Assembly: GCA_014843695.1 (NCBI GenBank)
Contig: CM026401.1
Location: 29,620,562-29,684,561 of the forward strand
DNA length: 64,000 nt
Direction: 5' to 3'
Source of the DNA: Archivesica marissinica
Lineage: Eukaryota > Mollusca > Bivalvia > Venerida > Vesicomyidae
The notes under the pieces are model-generated. The model saw nothing but the letters and a program-made list of their open reading frames with translations, did not search any database and was not told the origin of the DNA. This document shows, in pieces, positions 52,697-63,405 of this stretch. Both the position numbers and the translations under genes were made by a program. Numbering within the stretch: the stretch's first letter is position 1; each line of letters opens with the position of its first letter.

Positions 52697-53186
52697 GTGG
52701 CGTCCGTGGTCCAGTGGTAGAGCATCGGATTTGGGAACGAACGATCCCAGGTTCGATACTCGGTCAAGCCACGTATATAGTGTCATTGAGATAGGCACCT
52801 CACACACATTGCTTACTACTGGTTAACCGCTTAGGTCGGCTAAGTCTGTCCAGGAGGACATGTCTAGGTCCCCACAAGAGGTTTGATATAAATGGAACAT
52901 ACATACATTGCTTAGTACTGGTTAACCGCTTAGGTCGGCTAAGTCTGTCCAGTAAAACATGTCTAGGTCCCCACAAGGGGTTTGACATAAATGGAACATA
53001 CATACATTGCTTAGTACTGGTTAACCGCTTATGTCGGCTAAGTCTGCCCAGTAAAACATGTCTAGGTCCCCACAAGGGGTTTTACATTAATGGAACATAC
53101 ATACATACATTGCTTAGTACTGGTTAACCGCTTATGTCGGCTAGGTCTGCCCAGTATAACTTGTCTAGGTCCCCACAAGGGGTTTG
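52697..53186 (+). mobile_element. Family 1 SINE, unit C, cut by the LINE
   Basis: Head as in E (GAGCATCGGATTTGGGAACG) and four 3'-domain units. The last stops after CCCCACAAGGGGTTTG, where LINE sequence begins at 53,187. Confidence 0.85.
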
Positions 53187-53503
53187 GTTTAAACATATTT
53201 ATTCCACTATATACATTCACAAAACAATACATGCACACAAAATCAAAGAATAGGAAAGGATCAAAACGGAAGCAGAGCTTATATAGTTTCTCTCCTTGCA
53301 GTTCAAAATACACAGTACTATTTTGGACGGTGTGGAGCTAATATATGTATACCAAATGTGCATATTGCTTAGAAATGACAGGAATATAATACCGGTAAGA
53401 AAGCAGAAGAAAGAGAAGATATTTGAGAATGTAGCGCAGGCAGACAGGGGTAAAGACATCAAGTGCACGTTTTATATACATGGGGTCTTATATGTATGGG
53501 GTT

Positions 53504-55756
53504 TCACTCAAAGAATCGTTTTGTATCACGAATGAAGTTATGGACATATTCAAATATTATTTTGTTGATGTCATCTGTCAGGGTCTCCTCGCCATGTAGG
53601 ATAGTATGCAGATTAGCAGTAGGGCATAATCTTAGCACATTGTGTAGGAAATCAATTCGAATATTAGAATAGTATGTACATTCAAAGAAAAAGTGGTAGC
53701 TGTTTTCGTTGGATCCACAGCGGCATAGTGGTGATTGAATTAATTTTTTTAAAAAGAGATGCTCGTGGAGCCCACTTGACTTGGTTCTAATTCGTTTAAC
53801 GTTACTCTCTAGGTCATTCCATTCTCTTATTACGGATGGTAAAAATGAATTGTAGTATGAAGTTGTCCTGCAGTCAATTGATCGTATAGCGTCAGCATTT
53901 CGAAGATTATATCGACTAATTGAAGCAACAGTTGCAGGTATAAGATCAGATAAGTAGTCAGGTGTTAAACAGTTTTTCATTTTATAAAACAAAATTAGTT
54001 TATGTTTGTATCTACGGGTACTTCAAGGTTCCCAGTTAACTTCATTTTGTAGATCAATTAATGAAACTAGTTTAGATGCACCTGTTGCGATTCTGGCAGC
54101 CTCGTTTTGAATTTTTTCTATTTCATTTTTTACGAATTCGGGACAATTATCCCATACAACATCTGAATATTCTAAAATAGGGCGTATGAATGATGTATAA
54201 ATTATCTCTAAGGATTTACGATCAAATTTGTATTTTAATTTCCGCATTATGTATATTCGTTTCCATGCCTTTTCCTTAATGTAAGTGAGGTGAGTATGCC
54301 AAGTACAATTTTTAGTTAAAAATAATACCAAGTGCTTATGTGAACTAACCTCTGATATTGGGACATTGTTCATTGTTAATGGTAAATATTGTCGTGCATG
54401 GCGAGCTCTGGAGAACGTTATAATTTCTGATTTAGACGGATTGAATGTAACGCACCAGTTTGATGCCCATGTGGATATTGCCTGTATATCACTTTGAAGA
54501 ATAACATCAGCTAAGTTAATATCATGGACAATAATATACAAAGATGTATCATCGGCAAATAGCCGTATATTGCTTTGTATTTCATTAACAATATCATTAA
54601 TAAATATTAAGAATAATAGATGGCCTAATATGGAACCCTGCGGTACTCCGGCACGCAAATATAGCCATTCAGAGCTACCGCCTGGAAGTACAACACGTTT
54701 ATTAAATTTTAAAATTCCAAAGATTGGACAATGATATCTAAATTGAAGGCCAAGAAACGGTTCACCGACTCCAGTTAGGACGATACTATCAGGATTACTT
54801 ACAAAAATTAAATCTAAAACGGAAGAGGAATTTTCGGTGAAGTGTGTGGGATCTTCAATGGTTTGAACTAAGTTAAATTCTTGACATATTGATTCAATTT
54901 TCCTTAATAGAGGTGCTTGATTTTGGTTAAGATTGAAGTCACCTGTAATAATTATGTTTGTTGCACCTGTGTCGGTAGCAAGACCGATAGAGTCAAACAT
55001 TAGGTTGTCGTAATTTGAATCAGCGCTAGGTGGTCTGTAAAATTGACCAAATAAGGCACGTTTATTGTTTTTCATCGTAAGTTCCAACCAGATACATTCA
55101 AGATGATTCGGCTCGAGGTCAAGACGGCGGGAGTAGTGTAAGTTATTTTTAACATAAACAATAACACCACCGTGACTATCACCAACACGATCCTTGCGTT
55201 CTGGGGTTTGGAAATTAAGAAGAGCAATGTCAGAGGTATCTATCGACTCATTTAACCAAGTCTCCGAGAACTCCAAAAGGTCGAAACTGCTAAGTTCAAC
55301 TGAAATTAAGTCCACTTTGTTTCTTAAACTTTGGATATTGTATTGAACAAAAGAAAAGTGGTTGTTCAGGGACAATAATTCTGATACAGTGTTCGAAGTA
55401 GATATGGATGATGGTGACGTCAACGAATTGTCTGGTCCTGGATTAGAATGTATATCACCTGATATTAACAAAAGTATTGTAAGCCAATAGGCAAACATTA
55501 AAGCAAGAATACATGAACAGCAATTTACTGAATACATACAGTTTCGCTTATAATTCAAAGTTTGTATACGAATATACGGATGCTTTATAAGAAGGTGGAG
55601 TTCTGATTGTTTTTGTACGCTTAAGCGAAGTGAAACTAGAAATAGTATATTTAATGAAATAGGTAACGTAAACATAACGTGAATCGGTAGAGTAAATAAG
55701 CCCCTAGGGTTATGCCTAGCCATGACGACGGGTAAGCGACTAATAGTATTAATCAT
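53504..55756 (-). pseudogene. LINE ORF2 (endonuclease and reverse transcriptase), disrupted
   Basis: Before an in-frame TGA at 54,023-54,025 there are 577 codons; the frame then continues (STRRYKHKLILFYKMKNCL) to 53,504. Residues 75-100 are hydrophobic, followed by GDIHSNPGP (100-108), a 2A-like motif. The AP endonuclease spans about 136-350: QYNIQSL, SETWL, YRPPS, GDFNLN, LDLIF. The usual SDH is RYH here (340-342). RT starts late, at about 354 (LPGGSSEW, VPQGSILG); FADD is at 400-403. The first RT catalytic block is absent, consistent with an in-frame internal deletion of very roughly 200 residues. This protein could not reverse-transcribe. Confidence 0.85.
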
Positions 55757-56084
55757 GTAACCCCGATTGACAAAAACAAAAAATTCAAGGAAGCCGTCGT
55801 CATGGACATTAATACATTAATAGTGATCTCGTCTGCCTGTCCACCAGTGTCTACAAATAGTTTTGTGAAAGTAAAAGAAAGAATAATCAAGCAAAGAATA
55901 AAGATAATCATTGTTAATAGGTGTGGCCAAATATTAAGTATCTAACAGTAATATATAGCAAGAAGTGTAGTGCATGATTCAATAACGACGTAATAAGGAA
56001 TTGATGTTATCCGATTATGAATATGTCGTAAGTATCCTGAGTTAGTCATGACAAATATAACGTATGACATAAATATAGAGGCGA

Positions 56085-56930
56085 TACTTCAGGACCATGC
56101 AGTATATAATGCATACTAACACAGTGCCTGTGTCTATATTAATCAATTGTAGTTAAGGCAATCAATCAGTAGCATAATGTAGAGTGCGGCACGAAGATAC
56201 TATGCATTACATTCAGGACCATGCAGTATATAATGCATACTAACACAGTGCTTGTATCTATATTAATCAAGTGTAGTTAAGGCAATCAATCAGTAGCATA
56301 ATGTAGAGTGCGGCACGAAGATACTATGCATTACATTCAAGACGATATACACAATACATACTAGCACATAGCTTGTGTTGATATTAGTCAATTGTAGTTG
56401 TGGCTATCATTATCACAATGTAACATGCGGCACGAAAATACTATACATTGCATTGAATACGATGTATACACAGTATATACTAGCACATAGCTGGTGTCGA
56501 TATTAGTCAATTGTAAGGGAGGCTATCAATCATTAGCATAATGTAGAGTGCGGCACGAAGATACTATGCATTGCATTCAGGACGATATACACAATACATG
56601 TACATACTAACACAGTGCTTGTGTTGATATTAATCAATTGTAAGGGAGGCTATCAATCATTAACATAATGTAGAGTGCGGCACGAAGATACTATGCATTG
56701 CATTCAAGACGATATACACAATACATACTAACACATAGTTTGTGTTGATATTAATCAATTGTAAGTGAGGCTATCATTAACACAATGTAAAATGCGGAAC
56801 GAAGATACTATACATTGCATTAAATACGATGAATACACAATACACACTAAGCACATAGCTGGTGACAAAATTAATCAATTATAGTAGAGGCTATCAATAG
56901 CACAATGTAAAATGCCGCACGAATAAACTA
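56085..56930. repeat. Tandem repeats of about 110-115 bp between LINE ORF1 and ORF2
   Basis: About 7 units containing CAGTATATAATGCATACTAAC or variants, TATTAATCAATTGTAG, and AGAGTGCGGCACGAAGATAC. Neighbouring copies near 56,085-56,330 are the most alike. Not a usual feature of CR1 elements as far as I know. Confidence 0.85.
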
Positions 56931-57258
56931 TACATTGAACCACATAAAACCATAACGGTTTTTACGATCAAATGGTTACCATGATATTTTGGTTATCCTC
57001 GTGTATATACCACACTTTCTGAATGAACTGTTCATTACATACATATGTACAATAAAAACAACGTGGAGTAGATACACTGGATTTAGTCACAGTTCAATAA
57101 GTGTAGCCTACTGATAACCGCTAATGTCCTGCTGTTCAAAAGTAACTACTCGCTCTTATTGTCTCCCTCTCTGGGTTCGTCCGAAAATAAATATTTTCTT
57201 TCCTGAACCAAATTCTTCCGAGCGTATAGCGCCTAAACCTCGTGCACCGCATGCACAA

Positions 57259-57954
57259 CTACACGGCGTAGCGAAAAGAAAAGACAGTAGCAGCTGCGCA
57301 CGACCGTGGTTTAGGAGGACAAAGCTTCTGCAATTCCTCACTGGATTCGATGCGGTGTACCCTCATTTGCTTGTCCCGAACGAGAATAACACCGTCAGTA
57401 GTCCACGCACTTTCAACATGATGCTGAAAAACCAATTTTCTGGCTTCGAAGAAGATTATGCCACGCATTTTTGTTAACGATTCATTGATAAATTTTCCTC
57501 TGTATTTATCGATGTTCCTGGCACGTGAACGAGTCAAGTATAACTTTTGTCGGGCACGATAGGAGGTAAACTTCACTATTACATCTCTGGGCTTCATCTT
57601 GTGTACAGAGGTGGATTCTTGACTAGCCGAGGGGAATGGTGCGATGCGTGGACCAAGGCGATGAGAACGATCTATCTCAGCAAGAGATAGATCAGCACCT
57701 AATGAATTGGCCATATCAAGGACAAGTTGATCCGTGTTCTCTCCTGAAGACTCGGACAAACCAGTGATGCGTAGGCAGTTACGCTTACTATATTGCTCGG
57801 TACGATCTGCTTGTAACTGTAGCGCACGAACATCGTCATGTAGCCGTTGGTTTGCAATGGTTAGGCGGTCGACCTTGTCTGTAAGCGCCGCATTGACATC
57901 GTCGATTAACTGAGGCAACACAGATTGCACAATAGCTTTAACCATCGCTTCCAT
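57259..57954 (-). CDS. LINE ORF1 protein (coiled coil, RRM, C-terminal domain)
   Basis: 231 codons from ATG at 57,954. Residues about 20-56 form a coiled coil (LTDKVDRLTIANQRLHDDVR). KRNCLRITGLSE at about 57-68 and RDVIVKFTSYRARQKLY at about 123-139 are the RNP-like strands of an L1-type RRM, followed by a basic C-terminal domain (INESLTKMRGIIFFEARKLV). Such proteins bind LINE RNA and act in the RNP. A probable longer N-terminus (MSKIEPSITDDLAV, about 58,055) is out of frame by a small indel near 58,005, so the copy may be frameshifted. Confidence 0.75.
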   Translation of the reverse strand: MEAMVKAIVQSVLPQLIDDVNAALTDKVDRLTIANQRLHDDVRALQLQADRTEQYSKRNCLRITGLSESSGENTDQLVLDMANSLGADLSLAEIDRSHRLGPRIAPFPSASQESTSVHKMKPRDVIVKFTSYRARQKLYLTRSRARNIDKYRGKFINESLTKMRGIIFFEARKLVFQHHVESAWTTDGVILVRDKQMRVHRIESSEELQKLCPPKPRSCAAATVFSFRYAV

Positions 57955-58545
57955 GTCGGCTCTGAATGTTTCATGGAGCTGGTTTGATATCGCGACGAGA
58001 TCATCACGGCTGCACAGCTAGGTCGTCAGTGATAGAAGGCTCAATTTTAGACATGTCTAAAGATTCACAGAATTTGCCTTTCTTATTGTCAATAATAATG
58101 TCTGGAGACGATAGATCACGCTTTTCAGATGTATTGTGGGAGAGTGGTGTAGAGGTGACTGTAGTAATAACCAGCTTATGACTAAAGCGTTCGTAAAGTT
58201 GTGTAATACAGGTGAAGAAACGTTGAGCGTGAGACGTAACACTCGATATTTGTGAACACAAAAGAAACTTAACGGTTTTTGACAAACAGGTGAAAAGTCA
58301 TCTATATATAGTAGTGTTATTGGTATACAAGATGTACCTCGTTTTCCATAGATTTATGTCGATATCATAACATCCATTCTAGTTATCCATCAGTAATATC
58401 ACTATCTAACACTTCAACACAATACACTTTGCCATTAAATATCCATTTTTGGCCACATAAGGATAAGTCTACATCAAGGTATTTAATAAAATAATCGAGA
58501 GCAAATTTTTCACAACACCTGCCATTAATCACGTGACACCTTTTT
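57955..58545 (-). other. LINE 5' region with out-of-frame N-terminal ORF1 part
   Basis: A minus frame at 58,285-58,004 reads toward ORF1 and ends (TDDLAVQP, TGA) just where DDLVAISNQL continues in the ORF1 frame, pointing to one frameshift. The rest looks like 5' UTR. No internal tandem promoter repeats are visible. Confidence 0.45.
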
Positions 58546-58672
58546 TGACACAGGTTGTTGCTTATCAGAGGTCAATCGTATTACAAAACAAAATATTGCG
58601 ACTCAGGAAGCTGTCTGTTTAATACAGGTTGGCTGTTTAATGGAAGTGACCACCAACACAGGTTTGACTGTA
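58546..58672. mobile_element. Mariner-type MITE, left part removed by LINE junction
   Basis: Picks up at ACAGGTTGTTGCTTATCAGAG and ends ACACAGGTTTGACTGTA, matching 52,410-52,531 of unit B. It marks the right border of the LINE. Confidence 0.75.
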
Positions 58673-58838
58673 TTTTGATAATGCTAAATGATACGTCATA
58701 TATCCAACAATTGCATCCAGATACAACAACCTGCCTTTACTGTGAATAGTTGATACAACAAGACACGACTATCGAATGAATAACTGCAACTCTACGCATC
58801 AAGCAATTTTTTTAGTTCCATTGTATCAACACACAAGT

Positions 58839-59672
58839 GTGGCGTCCGTGGTCCAGTGGTAGAGCGTCAGATTTGAAAACGAACGGTCCCAGGTTCGATA
58901 CTCAGTCAAGCCACGTATATAGTGTCATTTGAGATAGGCACCTCACACACATTGCTTAGTACTGGTTAACCGCTTAGGTCGGCTAAGTCTGTCCAGGAGG
59001 ACATGTCTAGGTCCCCGCAAGGGGTTTGACATCAATGGAACATACATACATTGCTTAGTACTGGTTAACCGCTTATGTCGGCTAAGTCTGCCCAGTAAAT
59101 CATGTCTAGGTCCCCACAAGGGGTTTGACATTAATGGAACATACATACATACATTGCTTAGTACTGGTTAACCGCTTATGTCGGCTAAGTCTGTCCAGGA
59201 AAACATGTATAGGTCTCCACAAGAGGTTTGACAGTAATGGAACATACATACATACATTGCTTAGTACTGATTAACCGCTTATGTCGGCTAAGTCTGCCCA
59301 GTAAAACATGTCTAGGTCTCCACAAGAGCTTTGACATTAATGGAACATACATACATACATTGCTTAGTACTGGTTAACCGCTTATGTCGGCTAAATCTGT
59401 CCAGGAAAACATGTCTAGGTCTCCACAAGAGGTTTGACATTAATGGAACATACATACATACATACATTGCTTAGTACTGGTTAACCGCTTATGTCGGCTA
59501 AGTCTGCCCAGTAAAACATGTCTAGGTCCCCACAAGAGGTTTGACATTAATGGAACATTCCGGTTAGGGAACAACAGTAACAACAAAGGATTCCAACTAA
59601 AAGAACCAATAAACATTTCGGGATAAATCTTGGTCTCCGCAAGGGGTTTGCCATTAATGGAACATACATACA
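58839..59672 (+). mobile_element. Family 1 SINE with tandem 3' domains, unit D
   Basis: Head GGTCCAGTGGTAGAGCGTC and AGGTTCGATACTCAG, six 3'-domain units, then the closing module TTCCGGTTAGGGAACAACAG. Confidence 0.9.
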
Positions 59673-59850
59673 TACAGTCAAACCTGTCTTAAGCAGCCAG
59701 AAGAAATCACAGAATGTTGTTGCTTAGCACAGGTGACTGCTTAATAAAGGTCAAATGTATAACAAAGCAACATATTGGGAATCTGGAAATGGCTGCATAA
59801 TGCAGGTTGGATGCTTAATACAGGTGACCACAAACACTGGTTTGACTGTA
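59673..59850. mobile_element. Mariner-type MITE, unit D, first copy
   Basis: TACAGTCAAACCTGTCTTAA to CACTGGTTTGACTGTA. Confidence 0.75.
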
Positions 59851-60119
59851 CATACTTTGCAGACTATTTGTTGTGGGGTTGCATAGTGTGTAGTATGATA
59901 CTGATCTACAAATAATGCAGGGGCGTGTTTGTTTATTTACTGGGAATGAATGACAACAGAAGTAGTGCAACTTTAAGAATAATAATAATTATTAGTAAAA
60001 AATACTATGAACTATTAAATTAACTGGTGGTTAGTCGTTGACAAATGTTGAACTGCAGCATATACACTCTGTTTATCTGTAATAGAAACAAAAATCACAT
60101 TATATTTCTCATTTAACAG

Positions 60120-60555
60120 TATGGTTCGTGTCGGTTTAAAAGCTCACATTAGCTATTTGATAAGCTCAGTTATTGGTTAGTAAGCTCGCTTCTCACCAAT
60201 GCAACCCGGGTTCGATCCTCGGACCGGGAAGCTAAAGTAAAGTGTTTATTTATTATAGTATCACCCCTGTTGAAAGGGCCAGTCATTTCTGACTTATGAG
60301 ACACCATTTTTATGAGCATCAGCACTTCCAGAATCCTATCATTGAAGGTCAGGCGTCGGGCTGGTAGGCAATCGGTAACCATTATTTAACTAGCTGGCGG
60401 CTCACCAACCGGTCATATCAGAATGTGATATAGTACGGTGGTCGCTAACTCGGACATGTGTGTTTCCTCCGGATACTCCGGTTTCCTCCAACACGAATGA
60501 GCACATAAACGCTTTCATCCCCGTCAACGAGAGTGAATAATAAAAGTTGGTTCAA
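60120..60555 (+). mobile_element. Family 4 SINE-related block, unit D
   Basis: CCGGGTTCGATCCTCGGACC box B-like, then TCCGGATACTCCGGTTTCC. Equivalent of 43,130. Confidence 0.55.
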
Positions 60556-60609
60556 AAGATAAACTTGTTTGATTCGTTGACGACTCAAGTAATCTATTTG
60601 ATCTAAAGA

Positions 60610-60805
60610 ACTTGATCCAAGTATACAGAGATCCCATAAACAAAATTATCAAGCTTTTTATTTAGAGGAACACGACCCAAGTACAGAGATCCCATAGGAA
60701 ACAATTATAACGGCAGTTATTTAGAGGAACACGATCCAAGTACAGAGATCCCATAGGAAACAATTATAACGGCAGTTATTTAGAGGAACACGGTCAGCGT
60801 ACAGA
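60610..60805. repeat. 59-bp minisatellite, unit D (about 3 copies)
   Basis: Same unit as at 43,640, contracted. This accounts for part of the shorter D-to-E spacing. Confidence 0.9.
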
Positions 60806-60957
60806 TATCAAAGAAGATACAAGTTCTATTGATTTGGCCATATACTTTTATGTGAAATTGCTAATAGTATATACATAATTATGCATACAATTTATTTAAT
60901 CTTGATTTATCGCTATTAACAATTAACATTATTTACGAGTATAACCGAATGTCTTAC

Positions 60958-61106
60958 CGAGCGCTTCTAACCATGGCGGCTACTGCAGCACCTTCTGCCT
61001 GCAGAGCTCTAACCCGTCGGTGCTTTACTTTGTCGTTGCTGCCGAGTATGGCCTCTCGTTTGATCATTACTCCAATGATCCTTCTGTCATTGTCGGTGTA
61101 ACGGAT
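60958..61106 (-). other. 149-nt exon-like open segment, unit D (both splice signals present)
   Basis: Same length and frame as 49,873-50,021, with acceptor CAAACAG and donor CG|GTAAGAC. It carries Thr-to-Ala in LQTEGA relative to the other two. Confidence 0.4.
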
Positions 61107-61234
61107 CTGTTTGAAAAAGTACAGATAAGCAATTTTAGCAAATGATTAATACAATTCAATTGAGTAATAGTTCTGTTTTTCTGCTGAAGAGTAAAGTGAA
61201 TGTTTTAATTTAACTGTCTGGCAACTGTGTCTAT

Positions 61235-61400
61235 CGATGTTCGAACTCAACACTTGCGATCATCCTCCAATTTCAAACCGTACCCAACTAAGCCAAATAG
61301 TGACCATTTTTAGACAATCCTTATATTCAGGGTCACAATTGTGGAATTCCCTCCGTATCACATCAAAGCAGCACATTCTGTTCCACACTTCAAAGCTTTA
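61235..61400 (+). pseudogene. Reverse transcriptase C-terminal remnant, unit D
   Basis: FRQSLYSGSQLWNSL is still readable, but the following PYHIK block is shifted by a small deletion (RITSKQHILFHTSKL in the open frame). Confidence 0.6.
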
Positions 61401-61580
61401 TAGTTCTTGCAGCTTATATCTGATTTCCCATGCTAGTATTATAAGTATATAAGTATTAGTTCTTGCAGCTTATATCTTAAACATGTATATAAGTATTAGT
61501 TCTTGCAGCTTATATCTGATTTCCCATGCTAGTATTATAAGTATATAAGTATTAGTTCTTGCAGCTTATATCTGATTTCA
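61400..61580. repeat. 40-bp minisatellite, unit D
   Basis: About 4 copies of AGTTCTTGCAGCTTATATCT; shortest of the three arrays. Confidence 0.85.
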
Positions 61581-61905
61581 TGCGGAAGTCTTGCTGGTCG
61601 TTGCTTACAATTATTATTATATTATTATTATTATACCGTCTTACCATTGCAGTTCTGTTCTTGTCCGCCCCGCCCCTGGATCCAGTACCGTTACTCTTGC
61701 TTTGACTTGTACGTATTTTACCAATACAAGCTCCCATTTCAGTATTATATGTATGTTGATAAGTAAATCGCGCTTTGAATTGAATAGTTTTGTGACGTTT
61801 GAATCAAAGACGTCGTGATCATAGGAACAACGTCATAATCACATCAGTTCCGGAGAGTTATCGTTCGTTGCAGTTAGGCACAACTTGATTCTCTACGATT
61901 TCGTA

Positions 61906-62113
61906 TTAACCTTTTCAACACTACATACATCTAAATAGGCTTACAAAAAGTGTAGATCAGGATCTGCACATTTTGTCAGTAAAATTAATATGTTTAAACA
62001 AAATTACCCATTTTTATAAATGATCTGGTCCAAATGTAATTTTCTGATTAATTTATTGGTCTAAAAATATCATGGACCAGTCCATATCAGTTACTTGGCG
62101 TTGAAAGAGTTAA
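61906..62113. mobile_element. piggyBac-like MITE, unit D
   Basis: TTAACCTTTTCAACACTA to GGCGTTGAAAGAGTTAA, with TTAA on both ends. Confidence 0.75.
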
Positions 62114-62359
62114 TTAGCTAGCATGCACAATTTTGTTGATTGGGACGGAAACTTGTTCTATAAAACTCAAAACCAGCAGTCGCAATAAACATAACTATGC
62201 CCATCAAAATAACAAATTGTTCAATATTATATTTATTTATCGTCATACATACAGCTTGATCAATTCTGTATATCTGATACATGTATGTACATACACAATA
62301 GTTATACATGTACTAATGAGGTCCTCGGGATCTCCCATCCATAAAATAACCTTCACTTT

Positions 62360-62715
62360 GTTAGTTTTCTCCGGGTACTCCGGTTTCCTCCCACACGAAT
62401 GATCACATATGCGCTTTCATCCGCGCCAACGAGAGTGATTAATATAAGTTGTTATAACTTGCTTCGTAGTTTGTTTGTTAGTTTATACAAATTTATTTTA
62501 GCTCGATTGCGAAACAAGTTCTTACAACTTATATTAATCACTATTGAGTCCTCATTCCTGATGGAATTTATCGCCACGAGGGAGAGAGAAGAGGCATCGT
62601 GGAATTTAAATGCCTTGCCTAAGGGCACAATCGAAACGGCTCCAACGGGGCTCAAACTCCGGCCCTTTCGCACCTGAAGCGAACGCGCATCCACAGCGAA
62701 ATCACGACTCCCAAA
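62360..62715. mobile_element. Tail-to-tail SINE pair, unit D
   Basis: Inverted tails at about 62,436 and 62,519, as in units A and B. Confidence 0.65.
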
Positions 62716-63062
62716 AATCACTTCACTTTGTTTGTATAGGTGGTCAAGGGCTTCAATTCCCTGTGGGTTCATTATTTATATGTGTGGTACATGCATAGTA
62801 CTTACATAAAAATACTTTCACCAGGGTCAAGTATTGACTATAAAGGACCAGCAAAGCTTCGTTATTCTGCCAATTCTGATTCAGGATCCTTATTTCTTTT
62901 TGTGGGACACATTCAAACCCAATGTAACTGGGCGCGAACCCCGAGCATGTCTGTCAAACATGCTACATACTGTAAGCATTCCTAAACGCTAAATGACACA
63001 CATGCTAATTGGCCAATATCATATGCTCATTCTAGTCAATTTGCAGCATCGAGTAATTAGAG

Positions 63063-63240
63063 TACAAACCTGTCCTAAGCAGCCAGCCAAGGGAATCACA
63101 GAAAATGACTGCCTAGCACAGGTGGCTGCCTATTAGAGTTCAATCGTATTACAAAACAAAATATTGCGACTCAGGAAGCTGTCTGTTTAGTACAGGTTGG
63201 CTGTTTAATGGAAGTGACCACCAACACAGGTTTGACTGTA
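63063..63240. mobile_element. Mariner-type MITE, unit D, second copy
   Basis: TACAAACCTGTCCTAAGCAG to ACACAGGTTTGACTGTA; near-identical to 52,354-52,531. Confidence 0.75.
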
Positions 63241-63405
63241 TTTTGATAATGCTAAATGATACGTCATATATCCAACAATTGCACCCAGATACAACAACCT
63301 GCCTTTACTGTGAATAGTTGATACAACAAGACACGATTATCGAATGAATAACTGCAACTCTAAGCATCATGCAATCTTTTGAGTTCCATTTATCAACACA
63401 CAAGT

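Larger units (their letters stand above)
53187..58545 (-). mobile_element. CR1-group LINE, near full-length but defective
   Basis: Order on the minus strand: 5' region from 58,545, ORF1 (57,954-57,259), a 1.5-kb inter-ORF region with tandem repeats, ORF2 (55,756-53,504), and a 3' UTR ending AATAAATATGTTTAAACC at 53,187. The left junction lies in a family 1 SINE 3' domain; the right junction lies inside a mariner-type MITE (homology resumes at about 58,546). Between these points the other units have about 4.9 kb, which is missing here. Clade assignment rests on the endonuclease/RT motifs and the short non-poly(A) 3' end. Confidence 0.85.

Noticed and set aside
58840..58915. A tRNA gene (box A and box B, tRNA-like length)
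   Set aside because: It is repeated five times as the head of a SINE, with poor acceptor-stem pairing and a SINE body attached.
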